Shown here: piece by piece, positions 18,192 to 27,153 of the stretch | How the letters are laid out: each line of letters opens with the position of its first letter | Position numbering within the stretch: the stretch's first letter is position 1 | Assembly: GCA_024235795.1 (NCBI GenBank) | Contig: JACKLR010000003.1 | Coordinates: 310,001 to 374,000 of the forward strand | Source of the DNA: Burkholderiales bacterium | GTDB lineage: Bacteria; Pseudomonadota; Gammaproteobacteria; Burkholderiales; Nitrosomonadaceae | Length of the DNA stretch: 64,000 nt | Reading direction: 5' to 3' | Made by a program: the position numbers and the translations under genes | The notes under the pieces: generated by a model | Seen by the model: only the letters and a program-made list of their open reading frames with translations | The model's database searches: none | What the model was told of the DNA's origin: nothing

Positions 18192-19361
18192 TCAATCAAT
18201 TAAAACATCTTTTTGATTTTGAGCCAGTATTAAGTCACAGACTTCACGTACGGCGCCATTTCCACCAGAATGCGTACTGACATAATGTGCCTGTTGCAAA
18301 ATTTCAGGAACTGAGTCAGCTGGACAAAATGGAAATCCCACGTTCTTCAAACACTCCAGATCACAGAGATCATCACCCATATAACCAATGTCTGTTAAAG
18401 GAATTTGCCAGTATTTTGCCTGTTCAGTTAAAAATTTGAGTTTATCTTTTATCCCTGGATAATACGCCTCAATACGAAGTTTTTTCATTCTTGCCGCTAC
18501 TGCTGGGCTGTCTTCAGCACTGATCACGCAAAGTTTAATACCATGTTCTTGCAGCCGCTGCATGCCATGTGCATCCCGGGTCTGGAATTTTTTCAGCGCC
18601 TCTCCCTCCGGGCTATAGTACATGCCACCGTCTGTCAATGTTCCATCTACGTCGAGCACCAACGCTTTGAGTCTTGTAACGTCAAACCGGTTTTTTAATT
18701 TTTTCTGCCGCAACAATAATTGTTCCACAATCACCCAGTCGATTTCATCATCTATTTCTACCGCATTTTCGGGTGTCATTTCATAGATACCAATACGCCC
18801 CCCCAGGCGATTACCATAATCTTCCAGAATTTTCGACCCCGTCATGTAAAAAGCGCCATTTTCCATGAGATAGCCTTCATAATCCTGCCGTCTGGGACGT
18901 TTTAACGGATCATAATTGACCGGGGCACCCTCACCGTTCCAGAAAAACCGTTTTGAACGTACCGCAGTCAGTAAGGAATCCAAATTGTTTTCCAGAAACA
19001 TCTGTTTGGCAGCAATAAAATCGGCAGCGAGGGTTAAAGGGGAAGTTGCCTGAATCAGGCAGACAACGTCAAAAGAATTTTTTTGTTGAAATTCGAGCAT
19101 GGCGCTTTCAGTGCTCGCGGTATCGGTGCAGGTTTCTGCAGATCGATCGAGAACAGTGACCATCGAAGAAAACTCCTCGCGCACTTTGCTGCCGATTTTA
19201 GGTGAATCCGTAGCCACGAAAACCTGGTCAAAACATTTTGAGATGATTGCCTGCTCAAGGCTCCAGGCAAATAGTGTCCGGCCAGCTATAACGCGAATAT
19301 TTTTGTCGATAATCGACTTTGAATGCGCCCTTAACGGCATAAAAGCAACCCAGCGCATCAA
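18192..19361 (-). CDS. CMP-nonulosonate cytidylyltransferase fused to HAD phosphatase (NeuA-KdsC type)
   Basis: The 389-residue protein is a fusion. Residues about 1-220 are a NeuA/KdsB-like cytidylyltransferase: MPLRAHSKSIIDKNIRVIAGR at the nucleotide site (8-28), then LIQATSPLT (102-110). Residues about 230-389 are a KdsC-like HAD phosphatase with DVDGTLTDGG (Asp237, Asp239), VISAEDSPAVAARMK and YMGDDLCDLECL. It should dephosphorylate a 9-phospho sugar acid and/or activate the free acid with CTP. It overlaps the NeuB-like gene by 4 bp (ATGA), so the two are coupled. Such pairing is known for sialic acid, KDN and related nonulosonates; which sugar is made here cannot be told. A start one codon later is possible. 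Confidence 0.88.
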   Translation of the reverse strand: MMRWVAFMPLRAHSKSIIDKNIRVIAGRTLFAWSLEQAIISKCFDQVFVATDSPKIGSKVREEFSSMVTVLDRSAETCTDTASTESAMLEFQQKNSFDVVCLIQATSPLTLAADFIAAKQMFLENNLDSLLTAVRSKRFFWNGEGAPVNYDPLKRPRRQDYEGYLMENGAFYMTGSKILEDYGNRLGGRIGIYEMTPENAVEIDDEIDWVIVEQLLLRQKKLKNRFDVTRLKALVLDVDGTLTDGGMYYSPEGEALKKFQTRDAHGMQRLQEHGIKLCVISAEDSPAVAARMKKLRIEAYYPGIKDKLKFLTEQAKYWQIPLTDIGYMGDDLCDLECLKNVGFPFCPADSVPEILQQAHYVSTHSGGNGAVREVCDLILAQNQKDVLID

Positions 19362-20251
19362 TCGAAGTGTATCCCTGAAATGCGTTTGAGTTTCTTTCGT
19401 TGAGGGGCTTCGATTTCCATAATGTCGGTTGTTTTGTATGTCAAAGCTGCCGAAACGGCTCGTGTATCCCGGGTTAAACGGCGCAAGCCATCCGGTTCCA
19501 GCGAAGCGGCATGATCGGTTCCTTTCCAGGTTCGATCCAGCGTGAAATGCCGTTCAACCCAACTTGCACCCAATGCAACAGCTGCGCTGTCAACGGCAAT
19601 ACCCAGGTGGTGTCCGGAAAAACCTATTTCTTTTACGCGCTTGTCGTATTGTGTGTGCAGTTTTTGCAATTCAAGCAGACAGACCTGATCAAAAGGTACC
19701 GGATAACCGGATGTACAGGCATATAACACGACACGCTCGGCGCTGTTTAATTTTTCCATCAATGTAACAATCTGGTCTGTTTCGGAAGGCGTCGTCATGC
19801 CAAGCGAAATATGAATATCGCCTTCATAATCGCGGGCAAGATATTCCAGCATGGCAAAATTGAGATTGCATGCCGATGGTATTTTAATAAAATCAGGTTC
19901 CAGGCCCGCAATTTGTTTTGTAGAAGTCAAATCCCAGACTGATGTTGAATAGCCTATTTTTAAGCTTTCACAATACTCCTTGAGTTGTCGGTGTTGGTCT
20001 ACATCGAATTCCAGAAATTCCCGATGTGCGCCATAGGTTTCACCGTAGCTATTTTGTGGATTAGGATGTGGTGCATTGTATTCTTCGGGCGTGAGCAATT
20101 CCACATTCGTACGCTTTTGAAATTTGACGTAATCGCATTTTGCAAATGTCGCTGCAACACCGATCATTTCTTTTGCGATTTCGATACTCCCTTTATGATT
20201 ACAGCCAATCTCTGCAACTACTTTAGGTGTTTTCATATCAATTTCCGTCAC
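19358..20251 (-). CDS. NeuB-like sugar-acid synthase lacking the SAF domain
   Basis: The 297-residue protein matches the TIM-barrel part of NeuB-type synthases, which condense phosphoenolpyruvate with a hexosamine or hexose. Family motifs include VVAEIGCNHKGSIEIAKEMI, DYVKFQKR, FIKIPSACNLNFAML, ISLGMTTPSE, YACTSGYPVP and IGFSGHHLGI. It ends just after SWVERHFTLD...GTDHAASLEPDGL. The usual C-terminal antifreeze-like SAF domain of NeuB (total about 340-350 residues) is missing; a natural short form is more likely than truncation because the stop is coupled to the next gene. It acts in cytosolic surface-glycan precursor synthesis. The start could also be the Met five codons downstream. Confidence 0.87.
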   Translation of the reverse strand: MTEIDMKTPKVVAEIGCNHKGSIEIAKEMIGVAATFAKCDYVKFQKRTNVELLTPEEYNAPHPNPQNSYGETYGAHREFLEFDVDQHRQLKEYCESLKIGYSTSVWDLTSTKQIAGLEPDFIKIPSACNLNFAMLEYLARDYEGDIHISLGMTTPSETDQIVTLMEKLNSAERVVLYACTSGYPVPFDQVCLLELQKLHTQYDKRVKEIGFSGHHLGIAVDSAAVALGASWVERHFTLDRTWKGTDHAASLEPDGLRRLTRDTRAVSAALTYKTTDIMEIEAPQRKKLKRISGIHFD

Positions 20252-20289
20252 TCAATTTACATTAAAAATATAAAAAACATTCGCTAATG

Positions 20290-21690
20290 TTATGTACTGA
20301 TTTTAAAAATATGTTTTGAGAATTGTTCTACATGAATATTTTCAAAACGTCCTAATAAGTTACCCAGATGTGCAATTTTATGTTCGATATCGGATACAGA
20401 CAGCTCAGGAAAGCGATGATCATGATAAGCGGAACGATTGGGACCAGGTTTATGCATATTAAGGTATGTCAGCGCAGTTTTTACCTTGGTATAAAGCCAC
20501 CCCTGCAGGTAATTAAAAGTAGATTGCGCAGAGGGTTGTTTTTCCTTGTATCCATTGGCTTCCAGAATGTCAAGAATTCTTTCACAGGCAAACGGACCAT
20601 TGCGTGCCGCCAGATAATAATTGATGAGATCAAGACGCTCCTTCCCATCAGCTGCGCCAATCTCACCATTGTGTATCCTGGACAGTGTTTCTTGTAATTG
20701 TGGAAAATTGAAACATTGATGACTTAATTTCGTCGGTAGGCCCTGGAAGTCATAGTCGTAGAATTCATTCAATGTCGCCAGATAGGAAACTGCGGGAACA
20801 CCCAGAACATAGGCTTCAAGTCCTGTTGTGCAGCCATTGTGGACCAGTGCCTCACTTGCCAGAAGCCAGGGTATGACATTGCCTTCGGTAATCACCTTGA
20901 CCCGTTTGCATTGCGCCGCGATATCGTGATAGAGCTTCTGATTTTCACTGGGGTGCGGACGGACTATGATATTGAGATCCGGAAATGCGTTTTCGAGCGC
21001 AGGTATCAGTTGTTTGAAGTCCTCCAATACCGCCAGTTTATGTTCGTGCAGACCTTCAGCGAATGCCATGCTCATGCCTGCACCGGATTGACCCAGGCGT
21101 TTGGGTTGCTGCAAATCTTGGGCGGGTAAAAACAAGCCGATATTGGGTATGTATGGATTGACATCGCTGAAATTCGTGTTGATAAGAATAAAATTTCCAT
21201 ATCGCTGTTTTAGTGCTTTAGCGACTGCATCAAAGTAAGGGCGAAGCTCCGATCGCAGCATGTCGCCGCGCGGATTGCCTGTGACATGAATGGGGAGATT
21301 TGTTGGTAACTCGGGATAGTTTTTTAATAAATCAACATTTTCCTGACCCCAGGCAAACACGTGAGAGACATTTCTGACCGTTACCGGGGATAACCGGAGT
21401 GTGAAATAAGTTTCCGCAGGCGGATGGACAAGCGCTTCTTCCTCCCAGGCGACAATGTCATGACCGAGTTTACGCAAGATGAGAAACATCAAATTACTTA
21501 AATGACGCATGCTTTTTGCCAGATAAACACCGCGCGGAATCGAAGCAGCCTGAAAGTGTATGTACGCCCGCGATCCAATGATGACGGGAAATCCGCGCTC
21601 GGCCGCGAAACAGGCCAGTAATAGCTTCGCATCCAGTTCGCGCACCTGGCTTTCTACAGGAATAATGAGCGTTGAGGCAGAGTCTTGCAT
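20290..21690 (-). CDS. Surface carbohydrate biosynthesis protein, GT-B-like
   Basis: This 466-residue cytosolic protein resembles the surface carbohydrate biosynthesis family found beside nonulosonate genes. Recognisable parts are GFPVIIGSRAYIHF near 29-43, DIVAWEEEALVH, SHVFAWGQENVDLL, HVTGNPRGDML and a GT-B style C-terminal half. That half contains IIVRPHPSENQKLYHDIA and ASEALVHNGCTTGLEAYVLGVPAVSYL, a donor-site-like pattern also seen in CDP-glycerol transferases. It may transfer or polymerise the CMP-activated sugar made by its neighbours. It lies 38 bp upstream of the NeuB-like gene and 18 bp after the PLD-like gene, all on the minus strand. The substrate is unknown. Confidence 0.7.
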   Translation of the reverse strand: MQDSASTLIIPVESQVRELDAKLLLACFAAERGFPVIIGSRAYIHFQAASIPRGVYLAKSMRHLSNLMFLILRKLGHDIVAWEEEALVHPPAETYFTLRLSPVTVRNVSHVFAWGQENVDLLKNYPELPTNLPIHVTGNPRGDMLRSELRPYFDAVAKALKQRYGNFILINTNFSDVNPYIPNIGLFLPAQDLQQPKRLGQSGAGMSMAFAEGLHEHKLAVLEDFKQLIPALENAFPDLNIIVRPHPSENQKLYHDIAAQCKRVKVITEGNVIPWLLASEALVHNGCTTGLEAYVLGVPAVSYLATLNEFYDYDFQGLPTKLSHQCFNFPQLQETLSRIHNGEIGAADGKERLDLINYYLAARNGPFACERILDILEANGYKEKQPSAQSTFNYLQGWLYTKVKTALTYLNMHKPGPNRSAYHDHRFPELSVSDIEHKIAHLGNLLGRFENIHVEQFSKHIFKIST

Positions 21691-21708
21691 ACGGTGATTG
21701 CGTTTCCT

Positions 21709-22809
21709 TTATGATTGATGAATAGCAAGGTCTTTTTGTTCAGCCGTTAAAGTTGCTTCATTTTTAAGCATATTCCAGCAATGTGTGAACTGATTGAAAA
21801 CCGATGGATTGCTGGTAATAACGATAATTTCATGATTAAGCCAAAACGAAGGTTTGGTCCAGTTAAAACTGCCAAATATGGACCAAACCTGGCCGCTGTT
21901 TTCAACCAAAACAAACTTGAGATGCATCGGGGCGCCGCCAGGGATGTCTGCGCGTCTGAACCGGATACCGGCATTAATTAATCGCTGTTCGACATCTGGC
22001 GTTACGCGCCGGTGCGTTGATTCTGCGATAATTTCGACTTCAGCACCGCGCCGGGCCAATTCAATCATGATGTCGGCGGCATGGGTTGCTCTGATATGGG
22101 AAGCGGCAATTCGCACACGTGCTCCACTCCCGAGCTGGTTCAAAAACTGCACAACCGGATGCGACCGTAAACTCGGCAGGAAATGAATCGTGGTATCTGA
22201 GCTTTTAAACACGCGGTTTGCATCATCAGTGAACCGGTAAAATAAACCGGGTGACGTCTGATGCATGCGGCGAGCGTGTTCAATAAGATGTCGCACTAGC
22301 TTTGGTTCAACGATTCCTGCCAGAACATTGTAACCCCGATCCTGGTCACCGATTTCACGAATGATTTCCGGTTGCGATTCGGGGCTGTTACCGGAAGGAT
22401 TGTAGGAACCGACAAAAGCTATGGGCCTGGGATGCGAAAAACAGTAAAGTTTTTCGTGCAATTGCGGTTTCCAGGCTCTTCCAGGCGGCGCAGGAATACC
22501 TGGAAAATTGACCACTTTAAGTCCGTTGCCTAGTCCATTTTTCCCGGAAAGCATTTTAATCACGGCCTGATTCGCATCTGCAACGCGGGGTGTGGCCGGC
22601 AGAATTACTGTTACTTTAACGCCTTTTTTATGTGCCTGAAGCAGCAATTCAGCTAATCTGATATCGCGAAAATAATAGGTCACCCAGTCTATTTCACCAT
22701 CCGGTGGTACAGCAGAAACGTGACTGGCCAGCACATCTCGCAAATAACCTGCCGGTTTAGACGGATTGCCGAAATGTATTTCAAATGATTCCGACGTGCT
22801 CATTAACAT
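21709..22809 (-). CDS. Phospholipase-D-like protein with altered HKD motifs
   Basis: The 366-residue protein shows two PLD-type half-sites. The first is HEKLYCFS...GSYN (His118, Lys120, GSYN 134-137). The second is HLKFVLVE...GSFN (His296, Lys298, GSFN 313-316). In both, the Asp of the canonical HxKxxxxD motif is replaced, by Ser125 and Glu303. The two catalytic His-Lys pairs are kept, so phosphodiesterase or transferase chemistry may survive. There is no signal peptide or membrane helix. It opens the minus-strand glycan operon, suggesting a role in glycan or phospholipid-linked chemistry, but nuclease-type activity is also possible. An alternative start lies at codon 3. Confidence 0.72.
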   Translation of the reverse strand: MLMSTSESFEIHFGNPSKPAGYLRDVLASHVSAVPPDGEIDWVTYYFRDIRLAELLLQAHKKGVKVTVILPATPRVADANQAVIKMLSGKNGLGNGLKVVNFPGIPAPPGRAWKPQLHEKLYCFSHPRPIAFVGSYNPSGNSPESQPEIIREIGDQDRGYNVLAGIVEPKLVRHLIEHARRMHQTSPGLFYRFTDDANRVFKSSDTTIHFLPSLRSHPVVQFLNQLGSGARVRIAASHIRATHAADIMIELARRGAEVEIIAESTHRRVTPDVEQRLINAGIRFRRADIPGGAPMHLKFVLVENSGQVWSIFGSFNWTKPSFWLNHEIIVITSNPSVFNQFTHCWNMLKNEATLTAEQKDLAIHQS

Positions 22810-23157
22810 GCTATACCTATCTTCCGTTGTTCATCTGATCATATGACTGATTATGATAAAGCACGAATCTGTTTCATAAATATAAAGCACACTATGACAT
22901 GGCTAATAAACTTACCCTACTTGTTTATGGTAAAGGTTGCAATACCTAAAAAAATACGTGTTGATACTTAGCCATTGAAAAAATGCAGAACCTTTAATCA
23001 GAATTAAAAAGCAACACGCTGGATTTTAACAAACTGTTTGTTACATTTTTGTGAAATAGGCACCGCCAATAAAAGAATAGCTTGCAAACAGGACGGAATT
23101 AATGTGATATTTAGCCACAGTCAGTTTTTGAGAGATTAAAATCAAATTCGTTTTTTT
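22810..23157. other. 348-bp divergent intergenic region
   Basis: AT-rich spacer between the minus-strand glycan operon and the plus-strand glycosyltransferase-like gene. No open frame or strong inverted repeat is visible. It must contain two promoters, but none could be assigned with confidence. Confidence 0.5.
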
Positions 23158-24426
23158 ATGAGAAAAGCGCTTTTTTTTCTTCGTCACTACAACGACATTG
23201 ATCACATTACACCGGTCATAACCAAATGGGTTGAATCGGGGAATCGCTGCGATATCGTGCTATTGAAGAAAGCCAGGCTTGCCGATGATTTCCGTATTCA
23301 ATTCTTGAATTCACTCAATGGCGTAAGAATAGCCCGCCTGTTCGAGATTTTGCCTCTGCATCAATTTGTCGGATGGCAACTGCAAACCATTCTGTTAAAT
23401 CAGCGTCTGCGCCGCTCATTTTTTGGCGCATGGATGAATGCGTTGACCTCGATTTACGATGTTCAAAAACGCATGCGTATATGGGACGCAGTTTCCGAAC
23501 GGCTGTTAAAGCGAAGTTTCGCGGACCAAACTGGAGGTGTAGTGGTGTTTGACTGGATCACCCGAAATTCGCCGGTATGTTTGGAATGGGTTGAGACTAT
23601 CGTGTCTATGGCGCATGCGAGGGGACTGGGTGCAGTGTCGCTGCCGCATGGTGACAGCCCGCATGCGAGTCAACTGATACGGCATGGCGAATGGCGCCTG
23701 GCGCCTGACGATATGTATTCTGCCGGACGGATATTCGACAAGCTTGTGGTGCCCAATGCGCTGTGTGCGACGCGCTTCCAGCCTTTCATGGCCGAAGCAT
23801 CGCTGGCAATACTCGGTTCTCCGCGCTACTGTGACGAGTGGCTGCTCAGACTCAAAATGATCATTCCGCCTTCCCCGTTGAAAAATTCCGATAGCCGGCT
23901 GAAACTCGTCTTTTTCCTCAGAAAAGACGATTTTACGATTTTCTGGGAAGAAGTCGGTGAAGTAATTCATCTGATCGCTGCCTTTCCTGGCACAGAATTA
24001 ATCATCAAGCCGCATACACGCGGCGGCTGGCGGCAGTCTTTAACCCGTGACAAATCATTGTTGTACCTTAAAAATGTACACGTGGCTGAAGACAACGCGC
24101 ATTCGACACATTTAATGGAATGGGCCGATGTCATGATCGATTTGGCAACGTCTGTGGTATTTGAAGCGGTCAAGGCGGGAAAACCGGTGCTGGCAGCGGA
24201 TTACTTGCATGCTGGAAGATCGACTATTGCAGACTATATGCCCGAGACGGAACTGAAATGCCGCGATGATGTGTATCATAAGATTGACACCTTTCTGCAG
24301 AAAGGTTGCGATTCTTTTTATGTTGAAGCACATCGGCAGCGATTTATCCAGGAAGTCATTGATGGTTTGGATTCAGATGTATTGTCACGTTATGTTGCGC
24401 TGCTGGAAAAACAGGCGCAATTTTGA
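23158..24426 (+). CDS. Glycosyltransferase-like surface polysaccharide protein
   Basis: The 422-residue protein has no signal peptide. The N-terminal half begins RKALFFLRHYNDIDHITPVI, a Rossmann-like start seen in GT-B enzymes. The C-terminal half contains LKLVFFLRKDDFTIFWEE, ELIIKPHTRGGW and DVMIDLATSVVFEAVKAGKPVLAADYL. This arrangement (a KPH motif, then a Ser/Thr-containing loop before GKPVL) is typical of CDP-glycerol/capsule-type transferases and is echoed in the protein at 20290-21690. It is probably a transferase for the same surface glycan, transcribed divergently. I cannot assign donor or acceptor. There is little Shine-Dalgarno signal before the ATG, and a poly-T run sits directly upstream. 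Confidence 0.6.
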   Translation: MRKALFFLRHYNDIDHITPVITKWVESGNRCDIVLLKKARLADDFRIQFLNSLNGVRIARLFEILPLHQFVGWQLQTILLNQRLRRSFFGAWMNALTSIYDVQKRMRIWDAVSERLLKRSFADQTGGVVVFDWITRNSPVCLEWVETIVSMAHARGLGAVSLPHGDSPHASQLIRHGEWRLAPDDMYSAGRIFDKLVVPNALCATRFQPFMAEASLAILGSPRYCDEWLLRLKMIIPPSPLKNSDSRLKLVFFLRKDDFTIFWEEVGEVIHLIAAFPGTELIIKPHTRGGWRQSLTRDKSLLYLKNVHVAEDNAHSTHLMEWADVMIDLATSVVFEAVKAGKPVLAADYLHAGRSTIADYMPETELKCRDDVYHKIDTFLQKGCDSFYVEAHRQRFIQEVIDGLDSDVLSRYVALLEKQAQF

Positions 24427-24432
24427 AAGGAA

Positions 24433-24620
24433 TTATCTATATGTAAACACCAGATTATCCAGAGAAGGAATGCCGTCTTTCGGTAAACTGCCATAATGGT
24501 TTTCATCAGTGGGAACCAAGTATCTTCAAGACTGAAACCATTCTTGGTTCCGGCAAATACTGGCAGGTTTGCCGACAATAATGCCATTGCTGCCATGCAG
24601 AACAATGTGATTGATTTCAC
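24433..24620 (-). pseudogene. Frameshifted small secreted protein downstream of pstB
   Basis: A GTG at 24620, preceded by AGAGG, opens a frame with a clear signal peptide (KSITLFCMAAMALLSANL, cleavage near VFA-G) followed by GTKNGFSLEDTW. In that frame the text then degrades and runs into the convergent gene. In the +2 frame the same region reads PTDENHYGSLPKDGIPSLD and then NLVFTYR, stopping at 24433, six bases short of the convergent gene's stop. A single indel near 24510-24530 would restore a short exported protein of about 60 residues filling the gap exactly. It follows pstB by 4 bp. It could be a real disruption, a sequencing error or programmed frameshifting. Confidence 0.4.
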
Positions 24621-24624
24621 AAGA

Positions 24625-25455
24625 TTAACCTCTGCTCCCGTTCACATAGGCGGCTGTCAATTCATGACTTGGCGATTCAAAAATATGCTGGCAGCGGCCA
24701 AATTCAACAAGCTGGCCGGCGTGTTCCCTGACCCAGAAGAATGCCGCGTAGTTGGCGATACGTCTGGCCTGCGCGAGATTATGGGTCACTATGACAATCG
24801 TATATCGCCCTTGCAGGCGGCTGATCAGATCTTCAACTACCCCCGAGGCGATGGGATCGAGCGCACTGCACGGTTCGTCCATGAGCAGAATTTCAGGCTT
24901 CAACGCCAATGCGCGTGCAATACAAAGCCGCTGCTGTTGCCCACCGGACAGACTGAGCGCCGATACATCCAGACGATCATGCACTTCATCCCATAAGCCG
25001 ACATCGCGCAATACTTGTTCAGTGACAGCAGCCACCTCGGCTTTTTGAGTGATGCCGTGTTCGTTGAGCGGTAATGCGATATTGCGACGAATGGATAACG
25101 GAAAAGGCGTTGGTTTCTGGAATACCATACCGATTTGACGGCGTAAGACTTGTACCTGACTACTGGCATGATGAATATCACGATTATTGACCAGAATCTG
25201 ACCGCTAACGCCGCAACCCGGAATCAGGTCTGTCAGGCGGTTGATTGCCGATAAAAAACTGGTTTTCCCGCAACCGGACGGACCGATTAATGCAGTAATA
25301 CAACCTTTATAGATATCCAGCGTGACATTATCCAGCGCCATTTTGCCGTCATACTGCAATGACAGATTTTTCACCTGAACTACTGGCTGCGGCACGCAAC
25401 AGGCCGGACCGGCTTCGAGCGGCCCGAGTGTAAAAGCACCCTGGTTGGCATTCAT
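24625..25455 (-). CDS. pstB: Phosphate-type ABC transporter ATPase, PstB-like (second copy)
   Basis: The 276-residue ABC ATPase has Walker A GPSGCGKTSFL, Q-loop MVFQKPTPFPLS, signature LSGGQQQRLCIARAL and Walker B DEPCSALDP, with the PstB-typical KPTPFP segment. It should energise the membrane pair encoded just upstream. It overlaps pstA by 4 bp. About 30 N-terminal residues precede the ABC core, a little longer than usual. A separate complete pst set lies at 58000-62704, so this is the second phosphate-type transporter in the window. Confidence 0.88.
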   Translation of the reverse strand: MNANQGAFTLGPLEAGPACCVPQPVVQVKNLSLQYDGKMALDNVTLDIYKGCITALIGPSGCGKTSFLSAINRLTDLIPGCGVSGQILVNNRDIHHASSQVQVLRRQIGMVFQKPTPFPLSIRRNIALPLNEHGITQKAEVAAVTEQVLRDVGLWDEVHDRLDVSALSLSGGQQQRLCIARALALKPEILLMDEPCSALDPIASGVVEDLISRLQGRYTIVIVTHNLAQARRIANYAAFFWVREHAGQLVEFGRCQHIFESPSHELTAAYVNGSRG

Positions 25456-26318
25456 GTCAAAATTTTCCTGCGTTGCAAACTATAAGCCAATTTCATGGCC
25501 AGTATATTAATACATAATAACAGACTCACGAGAACCAGCGCCGAAGCATACGCCGGCATATCGCCACCGGGCACATTCATCGATAAATCGAAAATATGCA
25601 ATGCCAGTGCACGCCCGGAGTCAAACAACGAACCCGGCATGCGGTCGACATACCCACTGGTGAACAGTAATGCCGCGGTTTCAGCCAACGCACGTCCGAT
25701 ACCGATCAACAGTCCAGCAGCAAGCGCCGGAGCGGCAGCGGGAAATATCAGGTGGATCAGCGCAGCGGTACGCGTTATGCCCAATGCAGCCGCCGATAAC
25801 CGGTATGTTTCCGGAACCGCGCGCAAACCGGCTTCGGCGGTACTGGTCAGAATCGGCAACAACATACAGGCGAGCGTCAGGCCACCAGACAGGATAGAAA
25901 ACCCGAGGCCCAGATAAATACTAAAAAACGCATTGCCAAACAAGCCAAATACAATCGACGGCACGCCCGCCAAGACAAACAAACTAAACCGGACTGTCTT
26001 GCCTAATGGGCTGGTAACCGGCACGAATTCCGTGAGCAATACCGCTGTTGCCCATGCTAGCGGCACGGCTGTTACTAATGCCACTAGCAAAATCAGCACC
26101 GTAGACACCAGAATCGAGGCAATGCCGCCCGCCCGTCCGGCGTCGCGCGGTGATTCGGTCATAAATTCCCAGGAAAGATGCGCAAATCCGCCGCGTACGA
26201 GATCGGCCAGCATCCATACGAATACTGCACTGACCAGCAACACCGCCAGATAAACAAAACCTTGCACCCCGCAATCACGAATCTTTTGCAAGGTATGATG
26301 CCAAATCATTTCAGGCAT
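25452..26318 (-). CDS. pstA: Phosphate-type ABC permease, PstA-like (second copy)
   Basis: I prefer the start at 26318, which overlaps the end of pstC by 8 bp and gives 288 residues; an upstream start at 26345 would overlap more. About six membrane helices are visible. The permease loop PSIVFGLFGNAFFS and the EAA-like segment AAALGITRTAALIHLIFPAAAPAL are typical of PstA/PstC. It forms half of the channel of the compact pst system and is co-translated with pstB. Unlike the PstA encoded at 58920-60218, it has no long N-terminal extension. Confidence 0.85.
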   Translation of the reverse strand: MPEMIWHHTLQKIRDCGVQGFVYLAVLLVSAVFVWMLADLVRGGFAHLSWEFMTESPRDAGRAGGIASILVSTVLILLVALVTAVPLAWATAVLLTEFVPVTSPLGKTVRFSLFVLAGVPSIVFGLFGNAFFSIYLGLGFSILSGGLTLACMLLPILTSTAEAGLRAVPETYRLSAAALGITRTAALIHLIFPAAAPALAAGLLIGIGRALAETAALLFTSGYVDRMPGSLFDSGRALALHIFDLSMNVPGGDMPAYASALVLVSLLLCINILAMKLAYSLQRRKILT

Positions 26319-27153
26319 GGTGGTGTTTTTCCAGTAACCCGGCAACCGCTGATAACGCCATCACCAGCAGCATCAGCAATAGTCCTGACACGAACAGTAC
26401 GGCACGATGATCGCCCATGGCATACGCCATCTCAAGCGCAATATTGGCCGCCAAAGTACGAATGGGGTCAAAAATTGATTCAGGATATTGCACTACATTA
26501 CCTGCAACCATCAGCACAGCCATGGTTTCGCCAAGTGCGCGTGCAGCAGCAAGAATAATTCCGGCAGTAATGCCTGTTCGCGCAGCAGGCAACGCAACGC
26601 CACTGATCATGCCCCAGCGGGACAGCCCCAGTGCAGCAGCATTACGGAACAATTCTTCCGGCACAGCCGCAAGCGCCGTATAAGCGGTAAGCGTAATCAT
26701 TGGCAGGATCATCAGCGTTAATACCAGAATGCCTGCGAGCAGGCTCGCCCCGGGAGGATGCCATTCATTGATCAAAGGCACCAGCGTCGTCAACCCCCAG
26801 AATCCGAAGACCACCGATGGAATACCGGCCAACAGTTCAATTAACCGCCCATAAAGCGTTGCCAAATGAGTCGGCGCGAAAAAGACGATGAACAACGCGG
26901 ATGCCATACCCAAAGGCACTGCCAGCATCAATGCACCCATGCTTGCCAGCAGCGTACCGGATAGCATCGGCATTAAATTGTATGCCCTTTCAAGCGGATG
27001 CCAGGATGTGTCCGTAACAAAACGAAACACAGACAATTCGGTTAAAACAGGCCAGGATTCGTACAACAGAAAAAAAAGAATCAGCAGCATGACCAGTGCA
27101 GCGACTGCTGCACCTGCACGTAAAATCCCGGCAAGCAAATGATCAATGTGCAT
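26311..27153 (-). CDS. pstC: Phosphate-type ABC permease, PstC-like (second copy)
   Basis: The likely start is the ATG at 27153, overlapping the pstS-like stop by 11 bp (280 residues); a start at 27210 would overlap by 68 bp. The protein has about six helices, the PstC-like periplasmic segment VTDTSWHPLERAYNLMPMLSG, the loop GIPSVVFGFWGLTTLVPL and the EAA-like AAALGLSRWGMISGVALPAA. It ends in HHHA. It should pair with PstA to form the translocation path for the substrate delivered by the binding protein encoded immediately upstream. Confidence 0.86.
   Translation of the reverse strand: MHIDHLLAGILRAGAAVAALVMLLILFFLLYESWPVLTELSVFRFVTDTSWHPLERAYNLMPMLSGTLLASMGALMLAVPLGMASALFIVFFAPTHLATLYGRLIELLAGIPSVVFGFWGLTTLVPLINEWHPPGASLLAGILVLTLMILPMITLTAYTALAAVPEELFRNAAALGLSRWGMISGVALPAARTGITAGIILAAARALGETMAVLMVAGNVVQYPESIFDPIRTLAANIALEMAYAMGDHRAVLFVSGLLLMLLVMALSAVAGLLEKHHHA

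Noticed and set aside
18098..18280. 60-codon plus-strand frame beside the NeuA-HAD gene
   Set aside because: It largely overlaps the 3' end of a well-supported minus-strand gene, has no ribosome binding site and no family features.
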